Origin: Symbiodinium natans | Lineage: Eukaryota > Sar > Dinophyceae > Suessiales > Symbiodiniaceae | Length of the DNA: 64,000 nt | Direction: 5' to 3' | Assembly: GCA_905221605.1 (NCBI GenBank) | Contig: CAJNDS010002477.1 | Location: 310,001-374,000 of the forward strand | Shown here: positions 53,301 through 63,301 of the stretch, piece after piece | How positions within the stretch are numbered: position 1 is the stretch's first letter | Layout: each line of letters begins with the position of its first letter | Position numbers and translations under genes: made by a program | Notes under the pieces: model-generated | The model's database searches: none | Told to the model about the DNA's origin: nothing | Seen by the model: only the letters and a program-made list of their open reading frames with translations

Positions 53301-55700
53301 ATACCCCACGGACTCAGTACTCGAAGTCGTCAATGAAGTCCCGGTTCACAAGGAAGCACAGAGCTTGTGGGGGAATCGCAAATTGCGACATTGCCAGATT
53401 CTCAAAACCACCATCATGTAGCCACTGGTGCGACAGCGGTTATTCAAACCGAGGTCATCAGAAGAGGTTCGGATCACGTACTCGTTGTCAAGGACAGACA
53501 ACCGACACTCAATGGCGAAAGGATGTTGCAAGTCAGACTCCCTAGGGGGGATGAAAGATGTGCATATGCCCCATGGTGGTCAGCCAGTGGGGACTTAACA
53601 GCAAGAACAATCAAGGCAAGACCGGCCCAGGGCACTCCATGGTGGTCAGCCAGTGGAGTAGCTCCGAGCTCTGGGTGCTCCATTCACCTTGGCGTACAAG
53701 TGCCCACCCAGAGAGGTGTCCGCGCCCGGCACAGGGGGCATATGCCCCATGGAGGTCAGCCAGTGGGGACTTAACAGCAAGAACAATCAAAGCAGGACCG
53801 GCCCAGGGCACTCCATGGTGGTCAGCCAGTGGAGTAGCTCCGAGCACAGGGTTCGTACAAGTGCCCACCCAGAGAGGTGCCCGCGCACGGCCAGAGGGGG
53901 GGCGAGAGTAGCTGCAGCTACCGATTCCACGGGGAGAGTCCACAGCGAGTTACCAAACCCTTAACGCCACAGGGTTTATAATGACAACGAGGAAACTCCC
54001 AGTCCAGGCATCTCACACAAGGCCACGCAACCTTGGCGCTGGCCTGCGCATCAGCACGCATCAGGTCCCTCCAAACCCAAACCCGCGAGGTACGTCGGTA
54101 AAGAGATGGGAGGGCTCACATCACATTGGTGCCGAAGTGCAAGGATCTCCATGGTATTGCTACTTTGATCCAATCAGAGCCTTCAGGTAACATCCACGCG
54201 GGCGGGGAGCCCACTTGCCCTGCCGCAGGCCAAGCTCAGACGAGGGTGACCCTCTAGAGTCTCAAGAGGGCCAGGTTGTTCTACAAGTGGGGAATGGCTC
54301 CCTGCCAAGTCAGCGGGTGCATAATCTCCACGTAGAAGTGTCCACAGCCAGCGCGCCGAACTGCTAGGTCACCCTGTGCACTCAGTACTCGAAATCGTCG
54401 AAGAGGCCGGGAGCACACATGTAGCACCGAGTGCGCAGGTGCGTCGCAAAATGCGACGTTGCCAGATTCACAAAACCACCATCATGCAGCCACCGATGCG
54501 AATACATTCAGCACCAGCCAAGGCCGTTCACGAGAAGGTTCACAAGTCCGCCATCACAGGTGGGGCATAGTCGTGCCTTGGCACGGGACGTTGCAGGTGT
54601 CAACCTTCTTGATCCGAAGTATAAAGTTGCCCCATGGTGGTCAGCCAAGGGGACTTAACGGCAAGAACAAAGGGTAGGACCAGCCCAGAGCACTCCATGG
54701 TGGTCAGCCAGTGGAGCCTCTCCGAGCACAAGGCGCAACGTTCTTTTGACTCACAAGAGTCTCGTCCGACGGCCAAAGCAGGCTTGACTGCTTCGTTCCA
54801 ATCAGAGCCATCAGGTAAACCCAAGCAGGCGGGGACCCCACCTGCCCCGCAGGAAGCGGGAGAGTCCCCCAGTCGAAACTTCGCACTCAAGGCCAAGCAA
54901 CTATCTCCTTGGCCGGTGAGGGTTGAGGGTTCAATAACCAGAATCAGACCCTCCATGCCCAAACCGACAGACGTCGGCGAGGAGATGTGAGGGCTCACAT
55001 CACGCTTGGCCACCTACCGATGGGGAGGTAGTCATGTATGGCTGCTTTGACGCAAGCAGAGATATACACCCAAGCAGGCAGAGAACCCCGCAGCAACCCA
55101 AGCACAGGCGAGAATGGCTCTCGTGAAGGCCAGGTTGTCCACAGGTGCTCGATGGCACATTGCCAGGGAAGTGGAAACCTGATCTCCGCGTAGAAGTGTC
55201 CACAGCCCAGAAGCAGCATCCCCTAGCTGGTCTCTCCCAATTGGCATGACGCCGTTGTACGACAAGGGGGTGTCACCGTCCAGACGACACTCAAGTCCGA
55301 GGGGTTCACACACGGTCGTAGCACATAGAAGCGGGCAACCTGCCCACCTAGAGGGGGCAGAGGAAAGGAAGATTGGCCGTTTTACCGATGACAAAGCTGG
55401 AACATCCAGGCAGGACCGGTCCAGGGTAGTCCGTGGCAGATGGCCAGTGGAGCAACCACGAAAGAAAGGCCCCCCGTTCCCACAGGCACACCGCGGGGCC
55501 GACCCAGAAGGGTGTTCACAGCTGCAAGCTGTAAGCACACAAAAGACAAGCACGATCCAATCCGTGGCATAGACCACGAGAGGGTTGCCAAACCAAGAGT
55601 ATCCCGAGGTAGTCTTGCGGCATGTAGCGGTGAGGAGATGTGAGGGCTCACATCACGCTAGGCAGCATGCCATGAAAGGACTCAATGGTGCGTTCGCATG
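53300..55700. repeat. degenerate tandem repeat field with nested units
   Basis: Blocks recur in order at about 1.06-kb spacing. GTACTCGAARTCGTC with CAAAACCACCATCATG occurs at 53,319 and 54,384. CCCCATGGTGGTCAGCCA with GGGGACTTAAC occurs at 53,568, 53,742 (two ~180-bp tandem copies) and 54,631. TCAGAGCC.TCAGGTAA is found at 54,174 and 54,801, and CTCCRCGTAGAAGTGTCCAC at 54,327 and 55,182. Each cycle carries a GATGTGAGGGCTCACATC palindrome. Copies differ by substitutions and small indels. No coding potential is apparent. Confidence 0.8.
54984..55001. repeat. palindrome GATGTGAG-GG-CTCACATC
   Basis: A perfect 8-bp-arm palindrome with 2-nt centre, followed by ACGC. The same element is at 55,637-55,654 (perfect) and 54,105-54,122 (one mismatch). 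It may be a protein-binding site carried by the repeat unit or a processing hairpin. Confidence 0.85.
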
Positions 55701-55735
55701 GCGTCAGTAGGAGCCCTCAGATGACAGTTTGCTGT

Positions 55736-56581
55736 CTATTGCCAGGAGCCATCCCAGTCCGGACGCCGGGAGCGATGGCCAGCTGAGGTGGTATGGGAAC
55801 GCTTCCCTGTCTTTGCGGTACGGCTGGGCATGACCTGCATTGGAGGCAGCTCTTGCTCATCAACCCCCCACTCAGGGATGCCGTCCGGAATGGGGATACG
55901 CATGTATCTTGTCATTGAGGTTTGGGCCGCGAGCCACATCACCCGGACAGCTTCCTGGATTTGCCTGTACTGCACAACACCTTCGTCCTTATACTGAAAG
56001 GGGAAGGAGGTAACTGCAGCACGCAGGGCCGAAGGATCAGGGTCCTTGGGGGTGCCATGACAGTACATCCTAAACCAGAAGCTGTTGAGTCGCTGCTTGG
56101 TTGGATGTTTGGCTCGCATGAGCCCCTTAATGGCAGCCCAATGAGCAGTGGCTGCGTCATACCACGCATTTTGGGGACGTTGGGGCCCATGCTTGGTGGG
56201 TGTGGTGCTGATCCCTTTCCAATGCGCATCAAAGATGACTGGCAGCCGGAAAGGGGCGGAGACATCCACTTCTCGCAAAGCTGCAAGGTCAGTGGTTCGC
56301 AGCTCCGAGAAGCGCCAATCATTCACCTGTGCCTCGGGTTCGTCCTCCGCGTCTGACATGTCATCCATCGGGCAGGGAGAGCCTTCGTTAGTTTCGGAAG
56401 AGATGCTGACGACCTCCAGCGAGGTTGCTGCAGTGTTCGCTTCCACAGGCGCAGCACAGGGCGAGGAGAGCAAGCACTCTAGGGGCAACACTCGCCGTAG
56501 AAAAACAGCCATTCTGTGAGAAGTGTCAGGCCATTCCAAGTTGAAAACTGACCAAAAATGTTTAATGTTTTGGTTGGCCAC
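55736..56581 (-). CDS. hypothetical 281-codon frame
   Basis: A long clean minus frame with a coding-like composition: NIKHFWSVFNLEWPDTSHRM at the start, an acidic Ser/Glu region, then LREVDVSAPFRLPVIFDAHW, LMRAKHPTKQRLNSFWFRMY and QIQEAVRVMWLAAQ. It ends in a basic tail. No family recognised. Together with the frames up to 58.86 kb it may form one protein split by frameshifts or introns. Confidence 0.45.
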   Translation of the reverse strand: MANQNIKHFWSVFNLEWPDTSHRMAVFLRRVLPLECLLSSPCAAPVEANTAATSLEVVSISSETNEGSPCPMDDMSDAEDEPEAQVNDWRFSELRTTDLAALREVDVSAPFRLPVIFDAHWKGISTTPTKHGPQRPQNAWYDAATAHWAAIKGLMRAKHPTKQRLNSFWFRMYCHGTPKDPDPSALRAAVTSFPFQYKDEGVVQYRQIQEAVRVMWLAAQTSMTRYMRIPIPDGIPEWGVDEQELPPMQVMPSRTAKTGKRSHTTSAGHRSRRPDWDGSWQ

Positions 56582-56599
56582 CGAGGCCGCAAGAGCAAG

Positions 56600-56910
56600 C
56601 CGGATGGCGTCAAGGAAATAGGCAGGGGGTCCGGCCTAAATTCTTGATACTTTGCCCAAGTGTCTGTGTGCCCTGCAGCGTGATGCCTGGAACGTATTCA
56701 GGCTGGGCTGGGCAAGCCTGGCCGTTTCCACGTCCGTGTGCTTAGCAGCTAGCGGCCCATGCCTGCAAGGCTTCTTGGGAGGCTTGGCCAGTGACTTGTG
56801 GCAGTCCACTGTGCGCGTCCATCACATATTTGGTAGCAGGGCACGTGGGACACCGATTAAGCGCGGCCAGCCAAGAAGGCCACCATGGCTGCAGGCGGCA
56901 CATTGATCTG
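56600..56910. other. gap between hypothetical frames
   Basis: A short interval with no supported gene; it may be an intron or an eroded part of the element whose other frames flank it. Confidence 0.35.
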
Positions 56911-56914
56911 CAGG

Positions 56915-57379
56915 TCAGTAAGTTGATGTCAGATTCAGGGAAACAAATAACAATGGGCAGCCCTGCCGTACGCTCCAGGGGCCTTTTTGCTGGAACTCGA
57001 GTGCGAGCAGAAGTGCACCCAGCCAATAATCTGGGTCAGCGTTAGCTGAGCATTGCAGGAAAACTGGCATTGATGACACTCGGCAAGTCCGACACCGCAA
57101 AGAAAAGATCCGCGATGTACTGCGCTGTGGTAAGAAAGCCATACCCACCAGGAACTCCGAAAGCCTCGCTTTGTCCAGCTGCGGGACCGGGCAATCCAAC
57201 ATTTCAGCAAGGTCGAAATGCTGCAATGCCCCCGACAATCTAAGGCACTGCGTGATGATAGGGTCATAAACCTTCAAATACGCTGCCAGAAACGTTTCAG
57301 GCAGTTGCAGTAGCGTGTCAGCGATTCCGATCAGCATATCCGAGTCTTGCAGCTGGTTCGGTATGCCGTTCAAAAACAC
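56915..57379 (-). CDS. hypothetical frame, helical
   Basis: The minus frame reads MLIGIADTLLQLPETFLAAY, then VYDPIITQCLRLSGALQHFD and LDKARLSEFLVGMAF. This is the hydrophobic periodicity of a helical domain. Its end (after LVGMAFL) looks non-coding, so a splice or frameshift probably lies near 57,140. Not recognised. Confidence 0.4.
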   Translation of the reverse strand: MFLNGIPNQLQDSDMLIGIADTLLQLPETFLAAYLKVYDPIITQCLRLSGALQHFDLAEMLDCPVPQLDKARLSEFLVGMAFLPQRSTSRIFSLRCRTCRVSSMPVFLQCSANADPDYWLGALLLALEFQQKGPWSVRQGCPLLFVSLNLTSTY

Positions 57380-57399
57380 CTCATAGGCCCTATACGCCC

Positions 57400-58862
57400 G
57401 AAGCTGCTGGCAGTGTTGTGAGGTGTTGCGAGTTACGCAGGTTCATGTAGGGCCGAGGTTTGACATTCTTACCAAAGTGATGTCCCGCTGCAAGTGCGCG
57501 CCATGTGAGATCACAGACCGAGACTGTGTTGCTCTGCATGATGGGTGTGCAGGCTGGGGCGCTGGGATCGCGGGTGCCGCTGGGCTCGCTGGGCCCTCGA
57601 GGCTTGGCTTTTGGTTTCAGCTGCTGAGAGCCGTCTTTGTCGAAAGCGAGAGGCCGACTTTCCTTGCGAGCTTGGACAGCGGGCACAGGCCTGGCAGGGA
57701 TGGACGTCAGGCCATGGGGAGGCATAGGACCGATTTTGGTTGCGACCCCATCTTCTTCCCTCACCGGCTGGAAGGGCACACAATACACAGCATTGGGCAG
57801 GGGCTCCAGGACGAAGCCGCGCGTTTGCAGACAACAATGGTGCCCGAATAGGAGTTGGAGGTGAAAGAGGGACTCCCCCATCCTTCTTGCTGAAGTGTGC
57901 GGTAAAAACCTCCCGCTTATCTCCCCAGGTGGCCTTCAAAGCCCACGCTTGATGCAGGGGCGGTGTTCCAAAGAGGTCCAGCCCAACTTTGCGTTCCGCA
58001 GGCAGCACGATGCTGGCTTCTGTCCGTTCTCGGAAGGCTTGCTTGTGTAATGCCGTTGCAATGCCAGGGCCATCCATGCTCCACAAGCTGGCTTGTGTGC
58101 GCACATATTCAGCGCATTCAATTAGGCCCTCGGTTGCGCAGGCCGCCATTTGGAAGTGCGGTGCCACGAAAACCAAAGCCCCAAGCCCTCTCGTGAAGGA
58201 GGAGGTGGCTCGGGCAAACCCTGCCGCTACTAAACAGGAATCCAGAAGCCCGACATGTCACAAAGACACATATCCCAAATGTGGGGCCAGTGGAGCAGGC
58301 CGTGGTGATAGCGCCGAAGAAGCGTTTAAGGGACCCTATGCGATTTATGAGGAAGGTCCGAAACGTCACAAGGCTCCAAGTGTTGGGCGCGCCAGTGCGG
58401 GAAGTCTTCCGCGGTTTGGCAGGCTTCAAGTAGGCTCATATCGTCATCGCCCAGTAATTCTGCGGGGAGACTCAACTGCAGCATAAACTTCATTTGGGTA
58501 ACAATCCTGGCATACTGAGAGACCATCTCGATAGGGGAGTCAGGATAGACCTGGTGCCCAAAAGTGAGCACAATGTCCGCCAGGACCATGCTGAGGTCGT
58601 AGCTTCTGCCTATTTTGGTTTGGGTCTCATCCTGATCTTGCACCCGTACCCATCGACACGTTTCCATCCACCTGCCTGCAAGGCTACGCAGTGGCCGCCC
58701 GAGCAGGTGCTGCATCGTGGGACCTGGTGGCATACGTAGCCGGACCCTGCCTATCAGCTCGAAGCGGCATGCCTCCGAGTTCCGACATGCGTATAGAATG
58801 GCAGCAATCTCAGGGGAGGCGCATGGATGAACAGAGCGAGAGGTTGACAGCCGGTCCGACAA
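57400..58862 (-). CDS. hypothetical frames, possibly one broken ORF
   Basis: Three overlapping minus frames. 58,326-58,862 has YDLSMVLADIVLTFGHQVYP and MKFMLQLSLPAELLGDDDMS. 57,511-58,176 has ECAEYVRTQASLWSMDGPG and AERKVGLDLFGTPPLHQAWA. 57,390-57,881 has LPNAVYCVPFQPVREEDGVA and a Lys/Pro-rich linker. Each starts coding-like and then turns low-quality where the next frame takes over, which suggests frameshifts or short introns at about 58.25 and 57.85 kb. No family recognised. Confidence 0.4.
58279..58351 (+). repeat. left copy of a perfect 73-bp inverted repeat
   Basis: Identical, reverse-complemented, to 61,843-61,915. It includes GGCCGTGGTGATAGCGCCGA. Such identity over 73 bp amid otherwise diverged repeats implies a recent duplication or an element terminus. 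Confidence 0.92.
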
Positions 58863-58869
58863 TGGCCTT

Positions 58870-59390
58870 CACGTTGAAACTCGTGGCACAGCTACGGGGC
58901 CTAAGGGACCTCAGGTCAAGACTACACTCAACCCTCACAGCACGAAGTGCGGACTCTTTTCACTGCGCTGTTCACAGCTTCTCGAGCTCCGCTCGTCTTG
59001 AGCCAATGCGAGCACGGCTCTCCAGCTTCAAACACTGTCTGCCAGACATGGGAAAACAAAGGGTACTTCAGGTGAAAACACTCAGCCATGGAACTTCTAC
59101 TCCTAAACACTGTGGGTAGGTTCCTAGCACCTCTTAGGTGCTCTGCTGAGCTCTGTGCAGACCTAAACTGGCTTGAGTCACTTCTGGTCACCAAATACCA
59201 GGTCACAAACAGGAAACGAGTTCCGACAAACGAGTTTCGAGAAAACGAACAGAAAACGGTTCTTCCTACTCAAAACAAGATCTCACCAAGCCAAAACAAA
59301 TCTGCACTGCCTGACATGTCCTCGTGCCTATGCTTCACACTCATAGCAGACAACTCAAGTGCACATCACGTGTCAACTGGGAAACTAGGA
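58870..59390. other. no gene recognised
   Basis: Only short frames. A minus frame at 58,928-59,206 (MAECFHLKYPLFSHVWQ) is weak. No repeats beyond those listed. Confidence 0.35.
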
Positions 59391-59393
59391 GGG

Positions 59394-59716
59394 TCACATA
59401 TATCACACACGAAAGCGGGCTGCGTCGCTAGCCAGGTTAGGCTCTTCGGAACCGAAGTTCCGGAAAACATTAACTATGCACAGAAAAGGAAAAACTCTCG
59501 AGGTGTCCTTGGCCTGCTTAACACGGCCGAACTATGTGCAGGGAACACCGAGAGAAAGCATTGAGGGCTTAACCAGTTCCGCGAGAAGCTCGGCGGCCTA
59601 CGGCTACTCACTGGTTTGGCTCTATACAAAGCCCTAGGCAAATGTTCTGCAGGTTGAACTGCCTGGTCTGTACTGCCTACCCGATAAGCCCTGCCTGTAC
59701 AGGGGAGAAACTCACC
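59394..59716 (-). repeat. intron-like repeat, copy 1
   Basis: Related to 61,915-62,165. In minus orientation each begins GGTGAGTTTCTCCC, a strong GT-AG donor, and contains CGGCCGTGTT.AGCAGGCC, CCTAA..TGGCTAGCGACG and ends with TGTGATATATGTGA. The shared donor and the position just after a coding frame suggest homologous introns, perhaps a mobile (introner-type) family, though a plain dispersed repeat is possible. Confidence 0.6.
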
Positions 59717-59719
59717 CAC

Positions 59720-60070
59720 ATTCGGCTCACTCAGAAAAGGCAGAAGGTCCGGAACCGACACCAAACAAGTGGATTGGCAAAAGTCGCCAACCTCCGGAAC
59801 AGGCCTAAGCTTTCTCGCACTTACTAACCTAGGCCCCAGAAACTCATGCCGCAGCAGCACTGAGCTCCTGTTTGCCCCGTATGCTGACCTGGTTTTCTCG
59901 CACTTACTCACCAGGGAGGAAGAACCAACTTTCTCGCTCTTACTCACTGATTCAACCTCAGCGGCTCCAGAGGAACCCACACCACTTGCACGCAGGGAGG
60001 GCTTGGTTGATTTGGGCATCTCAGCTGGGCAGGCTTTCGGGCACCGAGCCACAGCCTTTAACCTCCGCAA
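59720..60070 (-). CDS. hypothetical exon, Ser/Lys-rich
   Basis: The minus frame reads LKAVARCPKACPAEMPKSTK and later PDLLPFLSEPNVG, running up to the GTGAGT donor at 59,716. Its start resembles the frame at 63.9 kb (VRILKAKPGCQGRCSQVCKK) in having an L-K-A-...-C-x3-C pattern, hinting that the two are related N-terminal pieces. Confidence 0.35.
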
Positions 60071-60074
60071 TCTG

Positions 60075-60775
60075 GTGCCTCAGGCTGTCCGTCAGCCAAG
60101 GTTTTGGTCCCTAACAAACAACGCCTGCCGCTAGGCTCCTCCTGGCTGGGCTTGCACCACCAGGAGAAAACAACCCACCCTGCAGGGACAGCAAAGGAAA
60201 TACTCAAAGGCCAAACACGGGTAACCCCAAACTGATGCAGGGCATCATGCCCTCGGCCTCAACCTGCCGGTGTACTTGGATCCTCGTCCGTTCCTCAACA
60301 TCTCAGCGCGCAACCCTCCCCTCATCAACCAGTGAGGATCTACAGGGACCGGTACTGACGTTTTCCGTGCGTGCGCTGCGTTTGCGAGAACCCCGTGTTG
60401 GGCCTGAAAGTACCCGCAAGCACCTGAGCCCGAAAACCCGGTCCAGCGGTCTGCTTGACAGACCGAGCAAGGGTGCCGAACCGGTGTCAGGCTGAACACA
60501 GGCCGCATCATGGCGGCCAGTCCTGCCGGGTGTCCAACGGAACAACTGCGAACCTATTCCGTTGGATGGAAAAGGGGGTGCCGGGACTGGGCACTGAACT
60601 GCTTTCGCTCTAACCTGCTTCCTTATGCAATCATTGCAAGCAGTTTCGCTTTGATTTGTACATCCTTGCTTGAAAAGGAGAGTCTCCTCTATGACATTGG
60701 ATTCCGGAGGGGAGAGTCTCACCCTTGATTCTGGCAGGGCATAGCTCCTGCAATTTGAGTGGGTTGGGGCCGTAT
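60075..60775. other. spacer, weak minus frames only
   Basis: A 139-codon minus frame (60,303-60,722) is Arg/Pro-rich without motif. A GGAGAGTCTC word is repeated at 60,678 and 60,711. Confidence 0.35.
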
Positions 60776-60779
60776 TAGG

Positions 60780-61697
60780 TCAGACCTCCCAGGGGATGTC
60801 TTCCAAGTCTTCAAAGCCACACTCAAGCCATTCACTGCTGCATGCTTCTTCTGGGGAGTCTAGATCCTGAGAACACCCTTCCTCAAGGAAGGTCCAGCCA
60901 TGTGCGCTGGCTGCAGAAGACAGCGGCGCCAGCGAAGATTCTACGGGCTCCGTACCTTGGTGACCTAACTGACGCAAGTCAGCCAGGGAGGCATCGTCCA
61001 GAAACACCTGTCTCCTGACTGCTTGATCGAAGCTCGGCCAGCTCCACGTGCACTCCAGGAAGTTTTCAAGACAAAGGGCACATTGGAGCTCGATGCGTCT
61101 TCCATCCTCTCCATACAAGATCGCTGGTTGCCTTTCCCCAGGACCAGGCACGAAGTTGAGGTTATGGGTTGGAATGTTACCACAGCCAGTGCAATTGAAG
61201 TTCAAAAGGCGAAGCCACTGCACGGGCGGGTCGCCTCCCGTTCCCCCGTGGAGCTCTGCTGGGTCTTCCATGCATCTCCATTGCCCACAAGGTCCGGCTC
61301 GGACTGTTTTGCCGGATTTGCTGGTGCGAACAAAATACACGCTGCTGTCCTCGGAGAGGAGCAGCCACTCTTTCCGGCCCTTGTGATGCCAGCGAAAGCA
61401 GAGTGCTTGGTGGAAAGTCCTGCTTTGGCTGGGACCACAATTGGCTCTATGGGCCCAAGTTCGCTCTACACTTGCCAGGTTGCTCGAGCTTCTTACCTGG
61501 TCTTCCAAAGCTGGAGAAACTCCACAGCCGGCTGTAAGAGGACTCGCATAAGGGAAGAGTTCCCCAAGCCGGGCTGCTTCGCCCTCCAGTCGGGCCGTGC
61601 CTTCCTTCTGGCTCTCTGCATCGCAAGTTGGGTGAGAAGACTCCAACCCGTCACTTGTTGGCAGTGAGGGTCTCGACTGCACAGGTGCTCTGGACAT
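60780..61697 (-). CDS. hypothetical 305-codon frame with two C-x2-C pairs
   Basis: A clean minus frame. The N-terminus is low-complexity. The middle has KGRKEWLLLSEDSSVYFVRT, then NFNCTGCGNIPTHNLNFVPG and IELQCALCLENFLECTW: two C-x2-C pairs about 45 residues apart, as in a zinc-ribbon-type fold. The C-terminus is strongly acidic (EWLECGFEDLEDIPWEV). No family recognised. It lies downstream of the kinase-like frame and may be a second product of the same unit. Confidence 0.5.
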   Translation of the reverse strand: MSRAPVQSRPSLPTSDGLESSHPTCDAESQKEGTARLEGEAARLGELFPYASPLTAGCGVSPALEDQVRSSSNLASVERTWAHRANCGPSQSRTFHQALCFRWHHKGRKEWLLLSEDSSVYFVRTSKSGKTVRAGPCGQWRCMEDPAELHGGTGGDPPVQWLRLLNFNCTGCGNIPTHNLNFVPGPGERQPAILYGEDGRRIELQCALCLENFLECTWSWPSFDQAVRRQVFLDDASLADLRQLGHQGTEPVESSLAPLSSAASAHGWTFLEEGCSQDLDSPEEACSSEWLECGFEDLEDIPWEV

Positions 61698-61842
61698 GGC
61701 TCAAATGAAGGCTGTGAAAAAGCAGGCCTGGTACCCAAAACAGTTAGGGGACTCGAGGCTGGTTCACACAGCTACCGCTCTGCTACCTGTGCACCCCACC
61801 GGGGTTGAGCCGAGACCTTGAGCCATCACATATCACATATCA

Positions 61843-61915
61843 CTCATAAATCGCATAGGGTCCCTTAAACGCTTCTTCGGCGCTATCACCACGGCCTGCT
61901 CCACTGGCCCCACAT
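61843..61915 (-). repeat. right copy of the perfect 73-bp inverted repeat
   Basis: Reverse complement of 58,279-58,351 without mismatch. It directly abuts the intron-like repeat copy 2 and a CACATATCACATATCAC triplet. Confidence 0.92.
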
Positions 61916-62165
61916 GTCACATATATCACTCGAAAGCGGGCAACGTCGCTAGCCAATTAGGCTCTTCGGGACCAAAGCCCCGGAAGTTAAGGTGAAACAG
62001 TGAGAACAACTACTCTCGGGAATGCCTTGGCCTGCTAAACACGGCCGCGCTTGTGAAGGCATCCGAGATGTTACGGAAAGAGCTACGGGCAGGGAGAACC
62101 TCACCATCCCTCAGAGTCTTTACAGACTTGACAAGATTCTCGCCGCAGCACAGGGAGAAACTCAC
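61915..62165 (-). repeat. intron-like repeat, copy 2
   Basis: Diverged copy of 59,394-59,716, starting with the same GGTGAGTTTCTCCC in minus orientation, nine bases after the stop codon of the kinase-like frame. Confidence 0.6.
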
Positions 62166-62173
62166 CTTCTGGC

Positions 62174-63301
62174 TCATCGCAGATCACTGAAACAGGGCCC
62201 TCCCGAGTCGATAATGCCCTGTTCGCTGAGATGGCTCCAGAAGGGCTGACACTCCATTAACAGTGTTTCCGCGCACCACCTTGGGTACACGCCAACGTGT
62301 CTGAGCTTGTCGCGCAGCCAGCCTTGGCGTGAAGGGCTGAAATCCGCCACAAGCGACCAAAAGCCTGTCCAGCTGTGTTTGGCTTCCTTTCCCTCCCATG
62401 TCCATTCATTCGTGTCGAAGAAAATGAGCCTCGGATGGGGGGAATTCGCCGTGGTACGACTCACAGCTACATTTAGTGGTCCCAAATCGCGGAGGGTCCA
62501 CCCTGCAGCTCGAAAATAGGCCAGAATGATGGCCATGTAGCACAAGAACTGGAAGCAACTCTGGCTTCCAGCGCCGAAACGGGTGAGAACCTCAACCCCT
62601 GGAACACACCGCTCCTGCAGCGACATGTAAAATGGAAACACCTGCTCTCCGCCCCTCCACAGCAGGCGGATTCGCACAAGCCCATACCAGTAGACCTTCG
62701 CCGTTAACCGGGGAAAGATATTACTGATGCGCTCCTCTTCGGCTTGGCTTTCATCCGAAAATTTCCACACCAGGGGAGCCGATTCGGCTACATAGGCTAC
62801 TCGCGTACGGCCGAACATGAGCATAGTCAGATCCATGGTGTCCCGGACATGGAGGCTGTGGGTGATGTCATGGATCATGACTAGGTTGACAGGAAGATAG
62901 TGCAGAGGTTCCTTTGGCTTGCCGCGGTGTGCCTTCCACTGGCCTTGAAAGTGGAACGCGACTTCCTGTGGGTCTGCCCTCCGACGCTCGTCTACTGCCA
63001 CTGCGTCGTTTCTTCCAGAACTGGCCGCTCTATCTGTCTGAGGGTTTGCTTCACGGAGGACTATTGATCCTTCATTGGATGCTTTGTTGTCCAGGGGCCA
63101 CCCTGAGCTCTCGGGAGAGCTTGCGGGGCCATGAAGAGAGGTGAGATCCTCAACCTCCGGCGCCCAGGGTTCGATGAGGAGGAGTTTGGCAGAGGAGCCG
63201 CGTTTCGGGAGAGAACCTCTTCCCTTCTGTGCCCGCTTGAGTCTGAGGAGCTTCTTAACTTGACCCTTCGTTCCCAGGGGGAAAGCTGATCGGAGCGCCA
63301 C
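62174..63301 (-). CDS. diverged protein-kinase-fold protein
   Basis: The coding-like part begins near codon 110. LVWKFSDES offers a beta-3 Lys, EEERISNIF a possible alpha-C Glu, FLCYMAIILAYFRAAGW an alpha-E helix, TLRDLGPLNVAVS a catalytic loop of the RDL-x3-N type, and LIFFDTNEW stands where DFG would be. The HRD His is Leu and DFG is FDT, so metal binding may persist while regulation differs; it could also be a pseudokinase or a bacterial-like small-molecule kinase fold. The first ~100 codons overlap another frame (63,061-63,615), so the real N-terminus is probably spliced or frameshifted from it. Such genes can ride in repeats; the flanks here are repetitive. Confidence 0.55.
   Translation of the reverse strand: MALRSAFPLGTKGQVKKLLRLKRAQKGRGSLPKRGSSAKLLLIEPWAPEVEDLTSLHGPASSPESSGWPLDNKASNEGSIVLREANPQTDRAASSGRNDAVAVDERRRADPQEVAFHFQGQWKAHRGKPKEPLHYLPVNLVMIHDITHSLHVRDTMDLTMLMFGRTRVAYVAESAPLVWKFSDESQAEEERISNIFPRLTAKVYWYGLVRIRLLWRGGEQVFPFYMSLQERCVPGVEVLTRFGAGSQSCFQFLCYMAIILAYFRAAGWTLRDLGPLNVAVSRTTANSPHPRLIFFDTNEWTWEGKEAKHSWTGFWSLVADFSPSRQGWLRDKLRHVGVYPRWCAETLLMECQPFWSHLSEQGIIDSGGPCFSDLR

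Noticed and set aside
54105-55654. Recurring palindromes as a CRISPR array
   Set aside because: Only three copies, 600-900 nt apart, within a diverged tandem repeat of a eukaryotic genome; no spacer pattern.
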